Below, in pieces: positions 42,868-55,130 of a stretch of 64,000 nt of DNA (positions are counted from its first letter, which is position 1; every line of letters starts with the position of its first letter). The DNA is from Macrocystis pyrifera (lineage: Eukaryota > Sar > Phaeophyceae > Laminariales > Laminariaceae): the NCBI GenBank assembly GCA_031763025.1, contig JASSKH010000020.1, forward strand, positions 6,698,667-6,762,666, given 5' to 3'. The position numbers and the translations under genes are program-made. The notes beneath the pieces are model-generated. The model was not told the DNA's origin. It saw only the letters and a list, made by a program, of their open reading frames with translations, and did no database searches.

Positions 42868-42984
42868 ATCTTAAAGGGAGGTCCGCATTGGGCGAAAAAT
42901 GCGGCACGTTCACCATGCCAATGGCTCCAACAATTACCCCGGCGAATGCAGGCCCCGACGGTAGTACGGAACGCCAACCAACCT

Positions 42985-43410
42985 TTAACCGAGGTTTACA
43001 TCGCAACGCCCGGTATGCCGATGCTTGGCGCTATTCTGTACCTTCCTGCGAGTTGCTACGAGAAAAATCGACGGCCTTCTTCTTACCTTGCCCGTCTCGC
43101 TCAGCTTTGTCTTTTTGTTCCTGCGTTGATGTCTTCGCTTTCTTGCTGTTTTTCTTCCAAGTTGCACTGTTCTTCTTAACTCCAGCCGTGATGCTATCCT
43201 CGTCTTGTTCCTGTCGTTCAGACGAAGCACCGGACGTTCTTGACGACCCACGAAAATACCGTTCGGGGTATTGTTGTTATGAGGCTTAGATTGGGTAGGC
43301 GATTGGTTAACCTTTTACCTTTAGCCCAACGGACTATGACCTCAACAAATGGCGTCGTCGGCAGGACATGAGTCGTTGGTCGTGAGGTTCTTGGTGTCTG
43401 CAAATTCACT
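42985..43410 (-). other. charged low-complexity frame upstream of the MULE
   Basis: One minus frame reads SSERQEQDEDSITAG, KKNSATWKKNSKKAKTSTQE, RDGQGKKKAVDFSRSNSQEG: Lys/Ser/Glu-rich, unlike random sequence. It could be the amino-terminal part of the MULE protein or a separate relic. Confidence 0.3.
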
Positions 43411-45357
43411 TGGCTAGCGCGTTTACACGGGGAGTCCAGCGTAACGTAGATGAATCTCTAGGTGCCGCCGTGGATAGCTGATTTTCGCTTCTTGACTGCA
43501 CTCGATACTTATTTATTTTTTGTCGTCTTCCTGGACTTTGGGGGATGGATTTTTGTCTGCCCGAGATGTTTCTGGTGTGTTTTCCTTTTTTTTGGGCTGG
43601 GTTGGGTATGTGTTTTTGCGTATTATGTCCTGCCTACCCCCCCCCGCCCAGTGTCGGGACTGATCTGGGCACTCGGGCCCGCTAAATTGCGGCCCAGGAC
43701 GCGCTTTCAGAGTTGTGGACTGGGTTTGCGTGGTTCTTGCCGTCTTCCGTGTTATTTTTCTTTTCGTTCCCGTGCTCACTTTTCGCTTTTCAGTGCATCT
43801 TCCTCGCCTCAACCCCCCGTGCGGGCGTCATGGCGATGGCTTTCATCGACGATTTCTTCCTGCCCCTCAAGGCTAGGTCTTCCCTTTAGTTTTTTTACGT
43901 ACTTTGCCAGCTTCGTTGCCTCGCCGTTCAGAGGTGTGAGAGTGTGGTTTTGACGAGCCGCATCTTCGACTCATGTTCTAGTTGGTGGAATTGGGGTTTC
44001 CACGAATTTCCCATAATTCTGCATATACGGCTGATCAGAGTGGGCTAGTGTTATGATACTGCTTTGTATGAGGTTGAAAGCCCGGTAACTACCTGGGTTC
44101 AGTCACTGGGAACGTATTTATTGTACTTGGAAGGCGTATCTTAGATGGAAAATCAGGGGTTTTCCAGAGGCGCACGAGCTTGGTCTCAGTCTCCGCGTGC
44201 ACGAAAGGAATAAAACTGCTCTTCTTCTTTAGCTAAGCAAGCAACACACGTGAGCGCCAACGAATACCGACTTAAAAGGCAGACCTGTCCAGGGATACAA
44301 AGTGTCCCGCAAGTTTGATCTTAACATTGTTGCTATGAATCGTGAATGCCGACACTACCTCGAATCAACACGTCCAGTGTGTGTAAGGATTCATGCACAA
44401 CGCAAAACACCATTCGTGTCAAATATCACGTGTCGAGATACGCCTGATCAGATCACTACATTATCTACCCGGAATACAACTTCCACCTCCGGTATCCAAG
44501 CAGGGTTGTGTGAAAAAAACAAATAAACAATGTAAGGCCGATGCCATGGGAATCAATGTTACTTGTGTGCGCGCGCCTACTGCTGCAGGTGCGAGACACA
44601 ACAACAGCAGCTGCACAATGAATGTTGCATGCATGATGGAGCTATTGTCATTTTTAAGTCGCCAGATTCGCACAAGTATGTACCTCCTTCGCAATTTCGT
44701 TTGATGTGTCCCTTTCAACTTCCTTCCGCGAGCGCAGCGCGCGGCGTTGGCCGCCCGCGAAGCGGAGTCCTTGCACATATTTCAAAATGCAAATTAACAA
44801 AAAAAAGACCGGTAACAAACAAGTTATTTGTATCTTCTCTGGCCGCCCGCGAAGCAGAGTATTCTCGGAAGGATGAGAGAATGTGAGTTTTGTACGTACG
44901 TAAGAACTCAAGCCCTTGAAATATTTCAAATTCAAACAAAAAAAAATAGACCGGCCAGCCCGGCACAACACGTTGGTTGTATCTGCTCTGTTTTGCGAGG
45001 AGATAACCCGGAACAAGCTGTCTCGTCGAGGTTTTACAACAGCATCAGCACTTAGACGAGGACTGCTGACCTTCTATTGCTGTTGGGGTAGCTTGGCGCT
45101 TGCTACAGCAGAAGACTTCCCTACCAGGCTTGCTGGCTCGAAGCTCTGAAGCCCCTCTCTCTTTACCGCTCTGGTTGCCTGCAGTGCCCGCCGATGGAGA
45201 GCTGTGCATGTGCTTGTGGCTGCTGCTTGCTTGGCTGGGGGTGTTTTCCGTCTGGCTTGCTCTGCGATGCTGGCGAGTGGAAGCTGGGACGGGAACGGAC
45301 GTGATCTTGCCGGCACAAACGAAATGCACTACGAGCACTGTAGAAACCCTATGGTTT
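43411..45357. other. mostly unassigned, with a tandem repeat
   Basis: GGCCGCCCGCGAAGC(G/A)GAGT followed by ATTTCAAA...AACAAAAAAA and TAGACCGG is present twice (about 44728-44830 and 44850-44960). A 163-codon plus-strand frame at 43462-43953 is hydrophobic/Ser/Phe-rich and overlaps a Lys/Thr-rich minus frame. I support neither. Confidence 0.35.
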
Positions 45358-45450
45358 GTTTGGGGTACGTGCACTTTTAAAAGTACCTCTTTGAGGTACT
45401 TTTAATCCACGTACCCCATGGGGTACTTATTCCAGGTCCCCAAATTTTGG
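45358..45450 (-). repeat. right member of the ~90-bp inverted repeat pair
   Basis: Reverse complement of 37297-37386 with only a few differences, keeping both the GTACCCCATGGGGTAC palindrome and the AAAAGTACCTC/GAGGTACTTTT hairpin. Confidence 0.7.
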
Positions 45451-45569
45451 ACACATAACGCCCCCTGGATGTCATAGAAACCCCGTGCTTGAGAGAGTAG
45501 ACAAGGAGACAGGGCCACAGCTCACAGCACGAGACAACGGGGATCTGTGGTCAAGTGGGTGCTGGCATG

Positions 45570-45811
45570 GATCCTAAAACAGGAAATCGAAGACCCAAGA
45601 GGTCGCCAGCACTTGCGGCCCGACTGCAATGTTCAGGAGAATCCGGGGCGACCGCTGGACCAGGACTCGCTGGAGCAGCATCCAGGCAACAAACGGACGT
45701 GTCCCCACGAATCACCCTACCTTCGTCACCCTTGAGGTTGACGTTAGCGTCACCGGAAGATGCGGAGGAGTTCGCGAGGATCCACAAGGCGAACAAGGAC
45801 AGAGGTCCATG
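45570..45811 (+). CDS. possible first exon of an unrecognised gene
   Basis: ATG at 45570 starts an open frame: MDPKTGNRRPKRSPALAARL, then a Gly/Ala/Ser-rich part, then LTLASPEDAEEFARIHKANK. It ends in DRG at 45811, close to a possible donor (AG/GTCCATG). Codon texture changes from GC-rich to AT-rich at the end. The family is unknown. It may belong with the exon-like pieces at 47.3-49.7 kb. Confidence 0.3.
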
Positions 45812-47306
45812 ATTGATAATTGTTTTTTTTCCATGACTGCTGTAGTTGCAAACTGGCGACTCGGTCAAGGGTCCCGCCGCCAGCATGCTTCAGGAGAACA
45901 GCTTGGACGCCACATACGCTTCGCGTCGCGGGTGGTTTTCCGCGACGCTCGCTCACATGTCGTACGTACGTACATACCCCAGGTAGGGCACTTATTTTCT
46001 TCTTTAGATATGCTCTGAGTCTGTACTCGTATTTACGAAAGATGAAGCGCAGCACGGCACAGCAGCACAGCTAAAACAATGAAAATGAAACCGAGAAAAA
46101 AAATCCGCGTCCCCTCTCGTGTACTGATGTACCGCCTGATTGGAACACCTTACACCAGTCAAAACGACTGAAAAAGAAGAAAATCAAACAGCAAGGCTTC
46201 TCTCTAAGCGTCGTACGCAGCCCGCCCCTCTCCCAACGATCTCGCCACATATGCGGTCCGGGCAAAGCCACCCTCACTCTATGCCACTACCCGTCGCCCG
46301 CCTCGCTTGAGGCGTGGTTCGGCAGCTCGACGATGCTGGTGCTCGGCCTGCGTACTTCTCTCTTTGCGCTTCAAGTCCGGTCGCAAAAATAAGCACCGCT
46401 CGAATATTAGCTCGCAATCCCGCACGACCCTGATAAACTCGTAGATACTCTATCAGAAACCATGAATGGAGGCAACACAGAGCCCATTCATGCTCCCCTC
46501 GTGTCTCGAGGCACACGCGACGCCTAGCCACGAAACCGGCGATTACGCTTCTTTCAATCCCCTCTCTACCGGCCACCATCTGCCGACATTCGCGACGGCG
46601 CCGGTTCGCCCGAGATGCCGTGCTCCGAGTAAACGCGCGCACACGAAATGAAAGAAGAAAAAAGAACGAATTACTTCAAGTGCCAAGAGGTGCGGAGAAA
46701 ACAACGACCCGCTGGAAATAAAATTTTAGTGACACCACTTTTCAGCAACCTCAAGCGTACGCCATACAAAATAGCACGGAAACGGTGGCGCTCGATATGT
46801 CACGATTGTCTTGGTGCCCCCCAATGAGTCACTCTCACCTTTTGGTTATGCGCTGGTATCTGGTGTCATGTGTGTTATTTCGATGGCCGTGCGCCGGCGG
46901 GCGCGGCGAGTACAATACACAGCGTAAACTCGACGACACAGGCGGTAGTTTGTTAAATCCCCTCATCATACTACTGGGCCGAAATTGTGAGCCCCCCCCC
47001 ACCTCCCTCCTCGGTCTATCGAGGGGGGGGGCTTTAGGCGATGTGTCGCGCATGTTCCCAATTTGTGTCTGGCTCAAGTTCAGGTGGAGTAAGAGTCAGG
47101 TATGTACTCGCATGCACATTTTTCTAAGGGTGTATGAACAAAACTTGCTGCTAAAAGCGGGCGACGATCATCATTTATGAACTCCCGGCAACCTCTTATC
47201 GCGGCGATGAAATGCTGAGCCATCTCTGGGCGCGTTTTCTGTTTTATCGTGTTTCCTTGCCTCACGCCTTATTCACGCAGATCGTGCAACTGCCGTAAAC
47301 CGCCGG
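45812..47306. other. unassigned DNA
   Basis: No recognised domain or named repeat. A C/G-rich hairpin-like stretch lies at 46988-47030. Confidence 0.3.
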
Positions 47307-47681
47307 TATAGACATACCCGACGGGGCATTGGTCGGCTATGAGCACCTCATGAGCAAGGGGGTGACGTAAAGCAGGGACCATGTCGTGAACTTCCGGGGT
47401 GGACGGTATCTAGCAAGAGATATAATGGATCGAATCAAGAAGCGCTGGGGCATCATTGGTGCCACGGATGTCCAACTCACTGAGCGTATCGTCTCGGGAA
47501 ACACCCGCAAGTCGAGGGGTTGCGGTCCCCGTCTCGTCGACATCATCGCCTCTGACGCCATCAGGGAGCGCTTGATCCAATCCGAACAGCAGGCCTACAG
47601 GAGCTGGAAATTGGTGCTCTTGGCGCCAAGAAATGCATCTTGACAGAGATTCAGAAGCTTTTTGTGGATCCCGCGACCCAG
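47307..47681 (+). pseudogene. exon-like block of an unrecognised gene
   Basis: The frame reads GIDIPDGALVGYEHLMSKGV, a TAA stop at about 47368, then DHVVNFRGGRYLARDIMDRI, KKRWGIIGATDVQLTERIVS and GCGPRLVDIIASDAIRERL. After a frame change comes LQELEIGALGAKKCILTEIQ KLFVDPATQ, up to a splice donor (CAG/GTAGGATG at 47682). Both frames look truly coding. One stop and one shift suggest decay, or sequence errors. I do not recognise the protein. Confidence 0.45.
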
Positions 47682-47771
47682 GTAGGATGACGGTAGCGTA
47701 AGGCATGACCAAGTACAGACATTTGTAGGATGACGGTAGCGTAAGGCATGACCAAGTACAGACATTTGTAG
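47682..47771 (+). repeat. perfect 45-bp tandem duplication at the splice donor
   Basis: GTAGGATGACGGTAGCGTAA... up to ACATTT is present twice in a row, so the putative donor is duplicated 45 bp downstream. Confidence 0.8.
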
Positions 47772-47979
47772 GCTCCCCTACCGTATCATACCATCACTTT
47801 CATTTGTGGTGTGCACGCGGTTGGTTATATAGTGCGTGATAGTTGAGAGATTACCCGTGTGTCAATGATGCGTATATTTGCCAACGGCATGTACGAGGGC
47901 GTTGCGGTTCGCCTACTGTTCACATTTATCTGTGTCTGACTCATGTGCTACATGGTTTTACCTCGTACTGTTCTATTTG

Positions 47980-48134
47980 TAAGCTGGCTACAAGCTGTCG
48001 ACCCACGTCCAACTCGACCACGTCGACACCAGCATATGCAACCAACCTACCATCCACACCGGAAAGCTCATGGACATGTACAACGACATGAGGAAGAAGC
48101 TTAAAGACCGTGACGACAAATTTCAAGAAATCAG
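47980..48134 (+). CDS. exon-like block, same unrecognised gene
   Basis: After a TTGTAAG-type acceptor the frame reads GYKLSTHVQLDHVDTSICNQ, PTIHTGKLMDMYNDMRKKLK, DRDDKFQEIRDG. It is amphipathic and charged at its end. It stops at a possible donor (GG/GTGCCC, about 48134). Position and strand link it to 47307-47681. Confidence 0.35.
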
Positions 48135-49140
48135 GGATGGGTGCCCCCTTCTGGGATTTCTGTGGAGGTTTGGGATGAAACTTGTTTCCGTTTGTACCAC
48201 ACTATTGCCATAATTGCATGGATGGATGGCCTTCAAGATACGTTTATACTCTGTTTGGAATGGCACATGTATTTTGCCGCCCAAGCATGGGATCGCAGTT
48301 TTAACGTTTGTTCAGATGACGTGTGCTCTGCACGCGCGATCGTGTAGGTGTGGGAACTGATTCGCATAGGTACGTGAACTTTTCAGTAAAGGGGTTTCTA
48401 ACGACTGAGTATGGTCATGTAATGCAATTAAAGTATTGGAGAGGCCTCGGCGTACAACTTGGACGCCTTCAACAACAACATATTAATCTCAGCCAAATGT
48501 TAGGTAATATCATATGAGTAACGCTGTCTAAACCCTTGACTCACCCCCCCGCTATTGTACACCTGGTGTATATACGTCGGGTTGGCGTCGGTTGGCGCCG
48601 ATGCTGTAAAACACGCCCCCAAGTGCGTGATCTGGACAGCCAGGGTATGTTTTTGTTTTTTTGGCGGTTGCCACGACTGGCGGTCAAGTTGACCATTTTT
48701 GGGCGGAGAGAACCTTCACTCCGCACAAGGGGAGGATGATCGTATCACGAGATGTGTATATGGTGATCGAATCACATAGTGTGTATATGGTGAAGCACCC
48801 GCGAGCCAGTTACATAGTAAACCCGTTGCTGTCTCTGGAAGCAGGAAGTGGCCACACCAGAATATTTGATCTATTCATTCATGCTGTCATCCATATGCAA
48901 GAAAACTCGCCTCTAAAGCGGTGCTTAGTAGGATGTAGCTCACCCTACATGCGACTCGCCCAACACCTAACGGCGCTTCGTGCTTGGTGCAAGCAATGTC
49001 TGCCTGCTTGGGGAAAACGTGACGTTCTACGTCCAGGCATTGTGGGGATGTAAGGGTTCATAATCATATGACTACAGCCATGCATGACAATAAGTACCCC
49101 CCCCCTCCCCCACCCCCCCCCCCCTTTATTTCATTTCAGG
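48135..49140. other. probable introns and unassigned DNA
   Basis: A possible short exon (about 48395-48490, YGHVMQLKYWRGLGVQLGRL) and a pyrimidine-rich tract (C/T) at 49099-49139 that ends in TTTCAG, a good 3' splice site. Confidence 0.35.
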
Positions 49141-49663
49141 GGATACCGACGTCCTCTACTTGCATGAGGTCTGCAAAACACACCCCGCGTCACTAGAGTT
49201 CACACAAACTCTCCTCCCGGAGAACGCCAGGGCAGAGGCTGGTTTCTTCGTAATAGCATCGTCGGAAACTCCAAACAGGGACGAAGCAAGCGACGACGAC
49301 GACGACGACGAGCAGGGCGGGCCGAGAATGTCCGTGGCGAAAGCAACTTGGCAAAGCTGCGAAAGCGAAACGCGCTGAGGCGCGCCGGAAGAAGACACTT
49401 GAGACATCGGTTGATAAGGTTCTTCCTATCGTGAAGAATGCCCTGCGTCGCACTTCGTGCGGTGATGAATCGGCTGGTGGAGAAGATCCGGTTAAAGGAT
49501 GATCCCAGGAAACCGTCGATTTCGAACGCGCTCGCGCTAGGGCCAAGGTAGAAGATACGGCGGTAAACTCTTTCCAGGCACAGCGCACGCTCCATGGACT
49601 ACACGTTAGTACACGCGATATGATTCGCGAGGAGAAGAATGCAGACGACCCCGATGAGTCCTA
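49141..49663 (+). pseudogene. exon-like block with an acidic patch, unrecognised gene
   Basis: It follows the TTTCATTTCAG acceptor. The frame reads GDTDVLYLHEVCKTHPASLE, FTQTLLPENARAEAGFFVIA, then DEASDDDDDDEQGG to MSVAK. After a one-base shift it continues GKAAKAKRAEARRKKTLETS, VDKVLPIVKNALRR, a TGA, then ETVDFERARARAKVEDTAVN up to a TAG at 49663. An Asp run next to a Lys/Arg-rich helix suggests a nuclear or nucleic-acid-binding protein. This is inference only. One shift and one stop indicate a decayed or poorly resolved gene. Confidence 0.45.
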
Positions 49664-52060
49664 GCTGTTGGAGGAGAACTTGGAGGATTCGCCTAGGTAA
49701 ATCAAGAAAAATGGTAAAGATTAGGGACCGTTGGCATTGCTCTCTATGCACGACCGTTAAGTGTGATGCATCCCACCCTGTGGTGATGCGACGTGCTAAA
49801 CAAACTTCCTACGTCGGTGTACATACTTCAAGCATAAACTGGTCTAGATGGTTATGTATTTGGCTAACACCAATTCGTTTCACGTAAGATATGTTGCATT
49901 GGACCATGGTGCGAAATGCACAAGGGTCGCCTGTTGGCCGAATACTATATTTGTTGTTGTACCAGTGGCTTTCTCTTTGCAGTTTCGACGTATGGGTGCG
50001 CTACCATCAAGGGGTATGTGGTTGTCAACGGGAATTAAAACGTTTGTCTGAGTATCGGCGACTACGTCCTTGTCGTATAATACGTTTTTTGTTAGCTGTG
50101 CATTAGGGACGAAGTTGTACCTATAGGTTTATCACGGGGGACCATAGTAGAAATATGACCAAATTTTGTTTATAAAAAAAGGCAATTATATACGTTGTTA
50201 TGTAAACCATAGGTCCTTTTAACTATGGACCTCCGTAATAGTTGGTGTTGGGATACGATTCGCATCAGGCAGGCATGCCAACGTCTACTTGGCAGTGGGG
50301 TCAATCCGGATCAGAGCGACGCTACCGCCGGCAGATGCATGAACGGGACCGAGAAAAGAAGGGAGAGAGCAACGATGCCCTGCACCCCCTCGACAACCGA
50401 TTATATTTGTACCACTGTCTTCGTTGGTTACTGTCTATCACAACGGGATGCCTTTCTCGGGCGTGATCGGTTCGTTCTTCAACGAACGCGACACGATGAG
50501 CTATAATATGTTCTCGTGAAATGTTCACGAGCATGCATAATGCATGATGTTTTCACGACGTATGTTGGGGGTTACACACGTGTTGGCCACCCTCCTTACG
50601 TGTCCCAGGAACCGACGTTTTGTTTACAACTTGTAATAAATACAAAACAGTGTGCCATTTACTTCATTCTCGCACAGCCTACGAAATGCGTACCCAAGAG
50701 GGTATCGACTTATGTTGGATTTTGACAGATCATGGACACGAAAACGGAGACGAATGCATTACTACCGTCTCCGGATCGCTATTTGTTTTTTGTCGTACCT
50801 TATTTGGGTTTTCTGTTGGTTTCCCCAGGCAAACGGGACGAACCAGGGCTTGCGGTCGAGTAAACACACTTGCTTTTTGCGCCCTGGTATTTGTCTTGCG
50901 TTTTCCTGCTTGTCAGTTTCTAATAGTGTGTCAAACGCTTGCTACGTTTGGGGTGGCGCTTTTTGCAGGCTAAACGATTACCCGAACGACGGCACCTCTT
51001 CGTCCGTCATCCTCGAAATGTCGTTCTTGTTTTCGATAAGATTTACGTTTTTACATGGGCCATGAATTTGATCATCCGATGCCCCTAAAACTCTTTCAGG
51101 TCTTCTTTTTAGGGGGATGGGTCAGTAGCAGAGGTAGCAACGTGAGCAGCGTCAGAAAAACAATCGCGCGTCGTTACCGTAGCGTGCATGTGTTTTTCCC
51201 CGGCTTTCTCAACGACAGCAACGCAAAATGTTTAGGGGCAGCATCATGGTGCCGTACATAGCGTGCAGACTGTACGCAGCTTGCTTACAGCGACTTGTTG
51301 TTGGAAGGGCACCTCTTTTCACTCACAGATTAATTATTTCATTTCCGCTCTCGCTTTATGCAGGAAGTAGAACGTCGTCCAATAATGGTTGTCCTTGGGG
51401 AATTGAACAACAATGGTGTCAATTATCACAATCCACATCCACTGCTAGCACGGAGGTAGCTTAAGCAGCACACTATGAGACCTAAGTCGGTATCTGTATC
51501 AGTTGATGTCTCACGTTCACTTCATTTTCCCCATGGTTATGTACGGGCTCACAGGGCCGCCTGCTGACTCCTCGGTCACTAAGCAGACACTTAGCTCCCC
51601 TCCCTACTCAAGGCGCGCTTGTTCATTTCCTTCCGTCGGCCACTGGCGTGCAAGTGTGGTCACCCACGCTAAAGAGTCAACGCCAGACGGGAAGCACTAC
51701 TGAATGGACTACCGGTAACTATATCACGATACTACTGTACAACAAAATACGCAATAATAGTGTATACCAGGTTTCGCAAAACAAGCAAACCGTGCGCGTT
51801 ACAGACAAGGAAGGAAACAAACGCCAGGCGCGACAAGCGACGCCTAGGGCGTCGCTGGTTAGCCGGGCGTGAAGATAATATACTTCGCAGTCAGCATGAA
51901 TAATGTGCCATCGTACGGATGTAGAAACCCTTTTAAACTACTACTGGATGTATAAAGTATGGAGACCCCACGGATATGAGTTGTAGGAGTACGTAACTCC
52001 TCTATGTGTGTGCCATACCATTCTTTATTATTTTTTGCAGACAAAGCAATGAGTAAAGCA
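49664..52060. other. unassigned; possible further exon remnants
   Basis: Frames such as WGQSGSERRYRRQMHERDRE (about 50295-50355) and the stretch after a CCCCAG acceptor at 50829 may be exons of the same unknown gene. Neither is long enough to support alone. Confidence 0.25.
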
Positions 52061-52205
52061 AAAAAGCAAGGGAAATGCCAGCGTACCGGTGAATACCGGG
52101 TGAAACAAGTGAATTGCCAACATACTGGGTACGAGAATACAGCAACGGGTACATAGAACAAGTGAAATGCCAACGTACCGGGTACGAGAAGACCACAACA
52201 CCAGC
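52061..52205 (+). repeat. ~48-bp tandem repeat, about three units
   Basis: The words AAATGCCA(G/A)CGTACCGG, ACAAGTGAA(T/A)TGCCAAC and GGGTACGAGAA recur. Confidence 0.6.
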
Positions 52206-52309
52206 TATGTTGTGAAGATATGAGTTGTTGTATAGTTCTCAGTTTCAACGTAGCTTTCATACGGTGCTTTCAGCCAAATAAAAACCTCGTTGCTATACTG
52301 AGCAGCCGA

Positions 52310-52620
52310 CCGGCTTCACTGCAGTCCTTCATGCCGGGAGTCAGCGGTGTTGATACTTTGCTGCGGCAGTATGGGACACTATTTTAAGGCCCAAGGATCG
52401 AGGGAGATCTTGCCGTACGACCTATAGTACCATGAACAGTTATTGTATTAATAGTAGTATGAATACCATATAGAACGGCTTCACAAATGTACTTTATGCC
52501 GGGAGGCAGTGGTGTTGATGCTTTGCTGCGGTAGTAAGGGACAACTATCGTAAGGCCCAAGGATTGAGGGAGATGTTGCCGTATGACCAATAGTATTACC
52601 CATATATATAGATACATCCT
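52310..52620 (+). repeat. ~175-bp direct repeat, two units
   Basis: TTCATGCCGGGAGTCAGCGG / TTTATGCCGGGAGGCAGTGG to TAAGGCCCAAGGAT(C/T)GAGGG and CTTGCCGTA(C/T)GACC. Separated by ~45 bp. Confidence 0.65.
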
Positions 52621-52805
52621 CCAGGTTGTTGTCTTTAGTTTTTAGACCAACGTCTTTTCTACCCAGCTTCACTCTGTTCATCCAGCTTTAAGTATGCCCT
52701 GTGTGAATATCATATATACATACGGGTGTTGTGTAGTGCATCCAGCAGATACTGCTGAACCTGTGTAGGTGCTGTTTCAACGAGTCAACATGATAACTCG
52801 TCAAG
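52621..52805. other. unassigned DNA
   Basis: Nothing recognised. Confidence 0.3.
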
Positions 52806-53030
52806 ATGGGAAGACAGATAGGCTCAAGGGTCCCTCGAGATCTTGCCGTACAGTTTTAGTATTATGATATATAGTGTATACGTCCTCTATGTACACATGT
52901 GTAAAAAGCATGCTGCGAGCCACCTAAAGGGTCCCTTGGGACCTTGCCGTACAGCAGCTTTAGTATTAGGGGTATATTGTATACACCCCCTATGCACGTA
53001 TGTGTAAAAAGCATACTGCGAGCCCCCCCC
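52806..53030 (+). repeat. ~115-bp tandem repeat, two units
   Basis: AAGGGTCCCT(C/T)G(A/G)GA, CTTGCCGTACAG, TTTAGTATTA, GTGTAAAAAGCAT(G/A)CTGCGAGCC in the same order. The CTTGCCGTAC word is shared with the 52.3-52.6 kb repeat. Confidence 0.65.
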
Positions 53031-55130
53031 CCATTTTTTTGTGCTCGAAGAATAATGTACAGCAAGAAAAATATCACTATTTTTGACCGTGGACACATCA
53101 GAAAAAGAGATGGATCACCACGGTTGTGTTTCACCCGCTCCATACCTGTTGGCTTGGTGCTAATCAGGTTGGGCTGCCTCGATATATCTAGGCCGAAGCC
53201 TCCGGACACAGAAAGCCACACCTTCCTCCGTTGTGTGCAAGCTCATCATCGTACAGCTGAATCTATCTCACCCCGTGTGACCCGTGCCCCCCGAGGGCTT
53301 GCGTAGCCGATGTTCATCTGCTCCAGTTTTTCTTGTCCTTTCCTCTTAACTTGGCTTTCAGTCCTTCAGGTGTTGTACCTGATACTCGAGCGCAACGCTC
53401 GGTTGGTTTACACAGAAAATGGTACGACCGGAGACATCAAAGAGGGTCAAACGTGCATCGGACTTTCCTTTTGGTATACGACGATTGGTCTACTACTACT
53501 GATGTAGTTCACAAGCATCTCGGCAAGAATACTACTACCAAAATATACGTGGCTTTCTTGAAAGTTCTATGTTTGCCAGCCGACACACAGTGTTGTCCTG
53601 GGGTCCATTGTTCTATAGTTCTATAGGGTCACGTACGCCCAAAGGGCGCAAGCCTCAACATTGTCAGTTTTCGGTATCACCTAACCAAGCAAACGGTACA
53701 TGAGAGCATGCGTCTATTAGTACGTAAGGCACCTTTGGCTTGTATCGAAACCTGTCGGTTGCATTCGGTTTTGAAGACAATACGTGGTCAATAGCATGCA
53801 GTCATTTAGTAACGAACATGGATGAGTGTGCGATCATGAACAACGAGCGAACAGACGAGCACGAGCAACAGGCAAACGGAGCACGAGCAACGAGTATGCC
53901 TGCATGCATTGACCAGATAAGTATCTCCAAAGCCTCACGGAACAAATAAGCAGAGCACCATTGGCAGCGTGAATACATAACAGCATATTGCACGTATCAC
54001 CATCATACAAGGCAAGCAACAACGAAAACATGTGGATGTTTGCATACACCAAGTAACTGGTATGCAATTAAGAATTACGCAAGATCAAACGTGGGATTAT
54101 ACAAAGAACACGATGACAATATTTCACAAGTTTGCAAACGCCCGGATCTCTTGCACACGTTTTGCGAACGCTCCGATCTCCTGCAATGCACTTCGACCTG
54201 CCTGGGTTCACCATGTTACAGCAGGGTACAGCTCTCAGACCCTAAAAACGACCTGCGCTCGTTAGATCTCTGAGGCCGGCTCACCTGTTGTTTGGGAGTT
54301 CGAGGAAGTGCCTTGAAGCAGTAATGATCGGGTCACGCAGAACGTGGATCGATGCAATGCGGTAAATTCAAGCAGTCAGCATGAACACTCAATGAAGCAC
54401 CACAGACACCATGACGGGCACGGCTGGCAAGGCAGGGCCCAAGCGGCTGCGGGTCGATAGGACAGGTATCACGGATCACTTGGCTTTGACTTTCTTTCTT
54501 CACTTGGTGGTGTTTTGTAAACACCGGGTGGTTCCGGAACCTCGTTACGGGCTCTGTACCCGAGACCGAAGACGTTCCCACACCGGGGATCCTCCCTGCC
54601 CCTATAAGATCATCCCAGAGGATGCTAACCAAAGCTTGCCCTCTGCCTATCGAATAGACCCGACGCGTGACCCTGATCAGGACAGTGGTCTCGCGCCGTA
54701 TTATCCTCCGCATAGCGCTGGTCACGACAGTCACAGCGCTACGAACCTCCCTCCCTCGCGCCACCCGCTATAACATTTGCACGACCTGCAGGATCTGTAT
54801 GATCCGCAGGATCTGTAATATTTGGCAGGTGTGTACCTGAGTGGGATCTTGGTCTGTGTGACCTGTACATCTTCACCGGGGGGAATCTGTATGATTTGCA
54901 TGAACTGCACATGTTTTGTCGGAAAGATAAAAAATCATTAAAGACAAATCAAGCTCGAAAATTAGTTGATGCACAACCCTATACACGCGCAACGCAATTA
55001 ATACCCGGTGAAAAATATTTTCTACACGAAATAGACAGAGTGTGATAAAAACATCAGTCGCACGGACACAAAAAAACGAAGAGTAGCAGCAAGGAAAGCA
55101 ACCTGCGCCAGAAACAATAGCAGTAGCTAT
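53031..55130. other. mostly unassigned DNA
   Basis: A possible exon after a CTTTCAG acceptor at 53358 (VLYLILERNARLVYTENGTT) and a 120-codon plus-strand frame at 54411-54773 with no recognised domain. At 54780-54900 there is a short GATC(T/C)GTA(T/A)GAT(C/T)-type direct repeat. Confidence 0.25.

Larger units (their letters stand above)
39400..42870 (-). mobile_element. decayed MULE (Mutator-like) transposon
   Basis: A minus-strand DNA transposon relic. Blocks in order: a cysteine-containing N-terminal frame (42544-42867), an OTU motif (about 42080-42310), the DDE-region of a MULE transposase (about 41020-41860), a linker frame (40366-40722), a second linker (39922-40278), a SWIM zinc finger with IHPRW (about 39790-39945) and a C-terminal frame (39403-39729). 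MULE transposase followed by SWIM is the normal order in the family. Stops and frameshifts separate most blocks. The 90-bp inverted repeats at 37297 and 45358 may be its termini; that would make an ~8.2-kb element, with SINEs inserted on one side. Confidence 0.75.

Noticed and set aside
43462-43953. 163-codon membrane-like protein
   Set aside because: Phe/Ser/Pro bias and full overlap with a Lys/Thr-rich frame on the other strand suggest composition, not coding.
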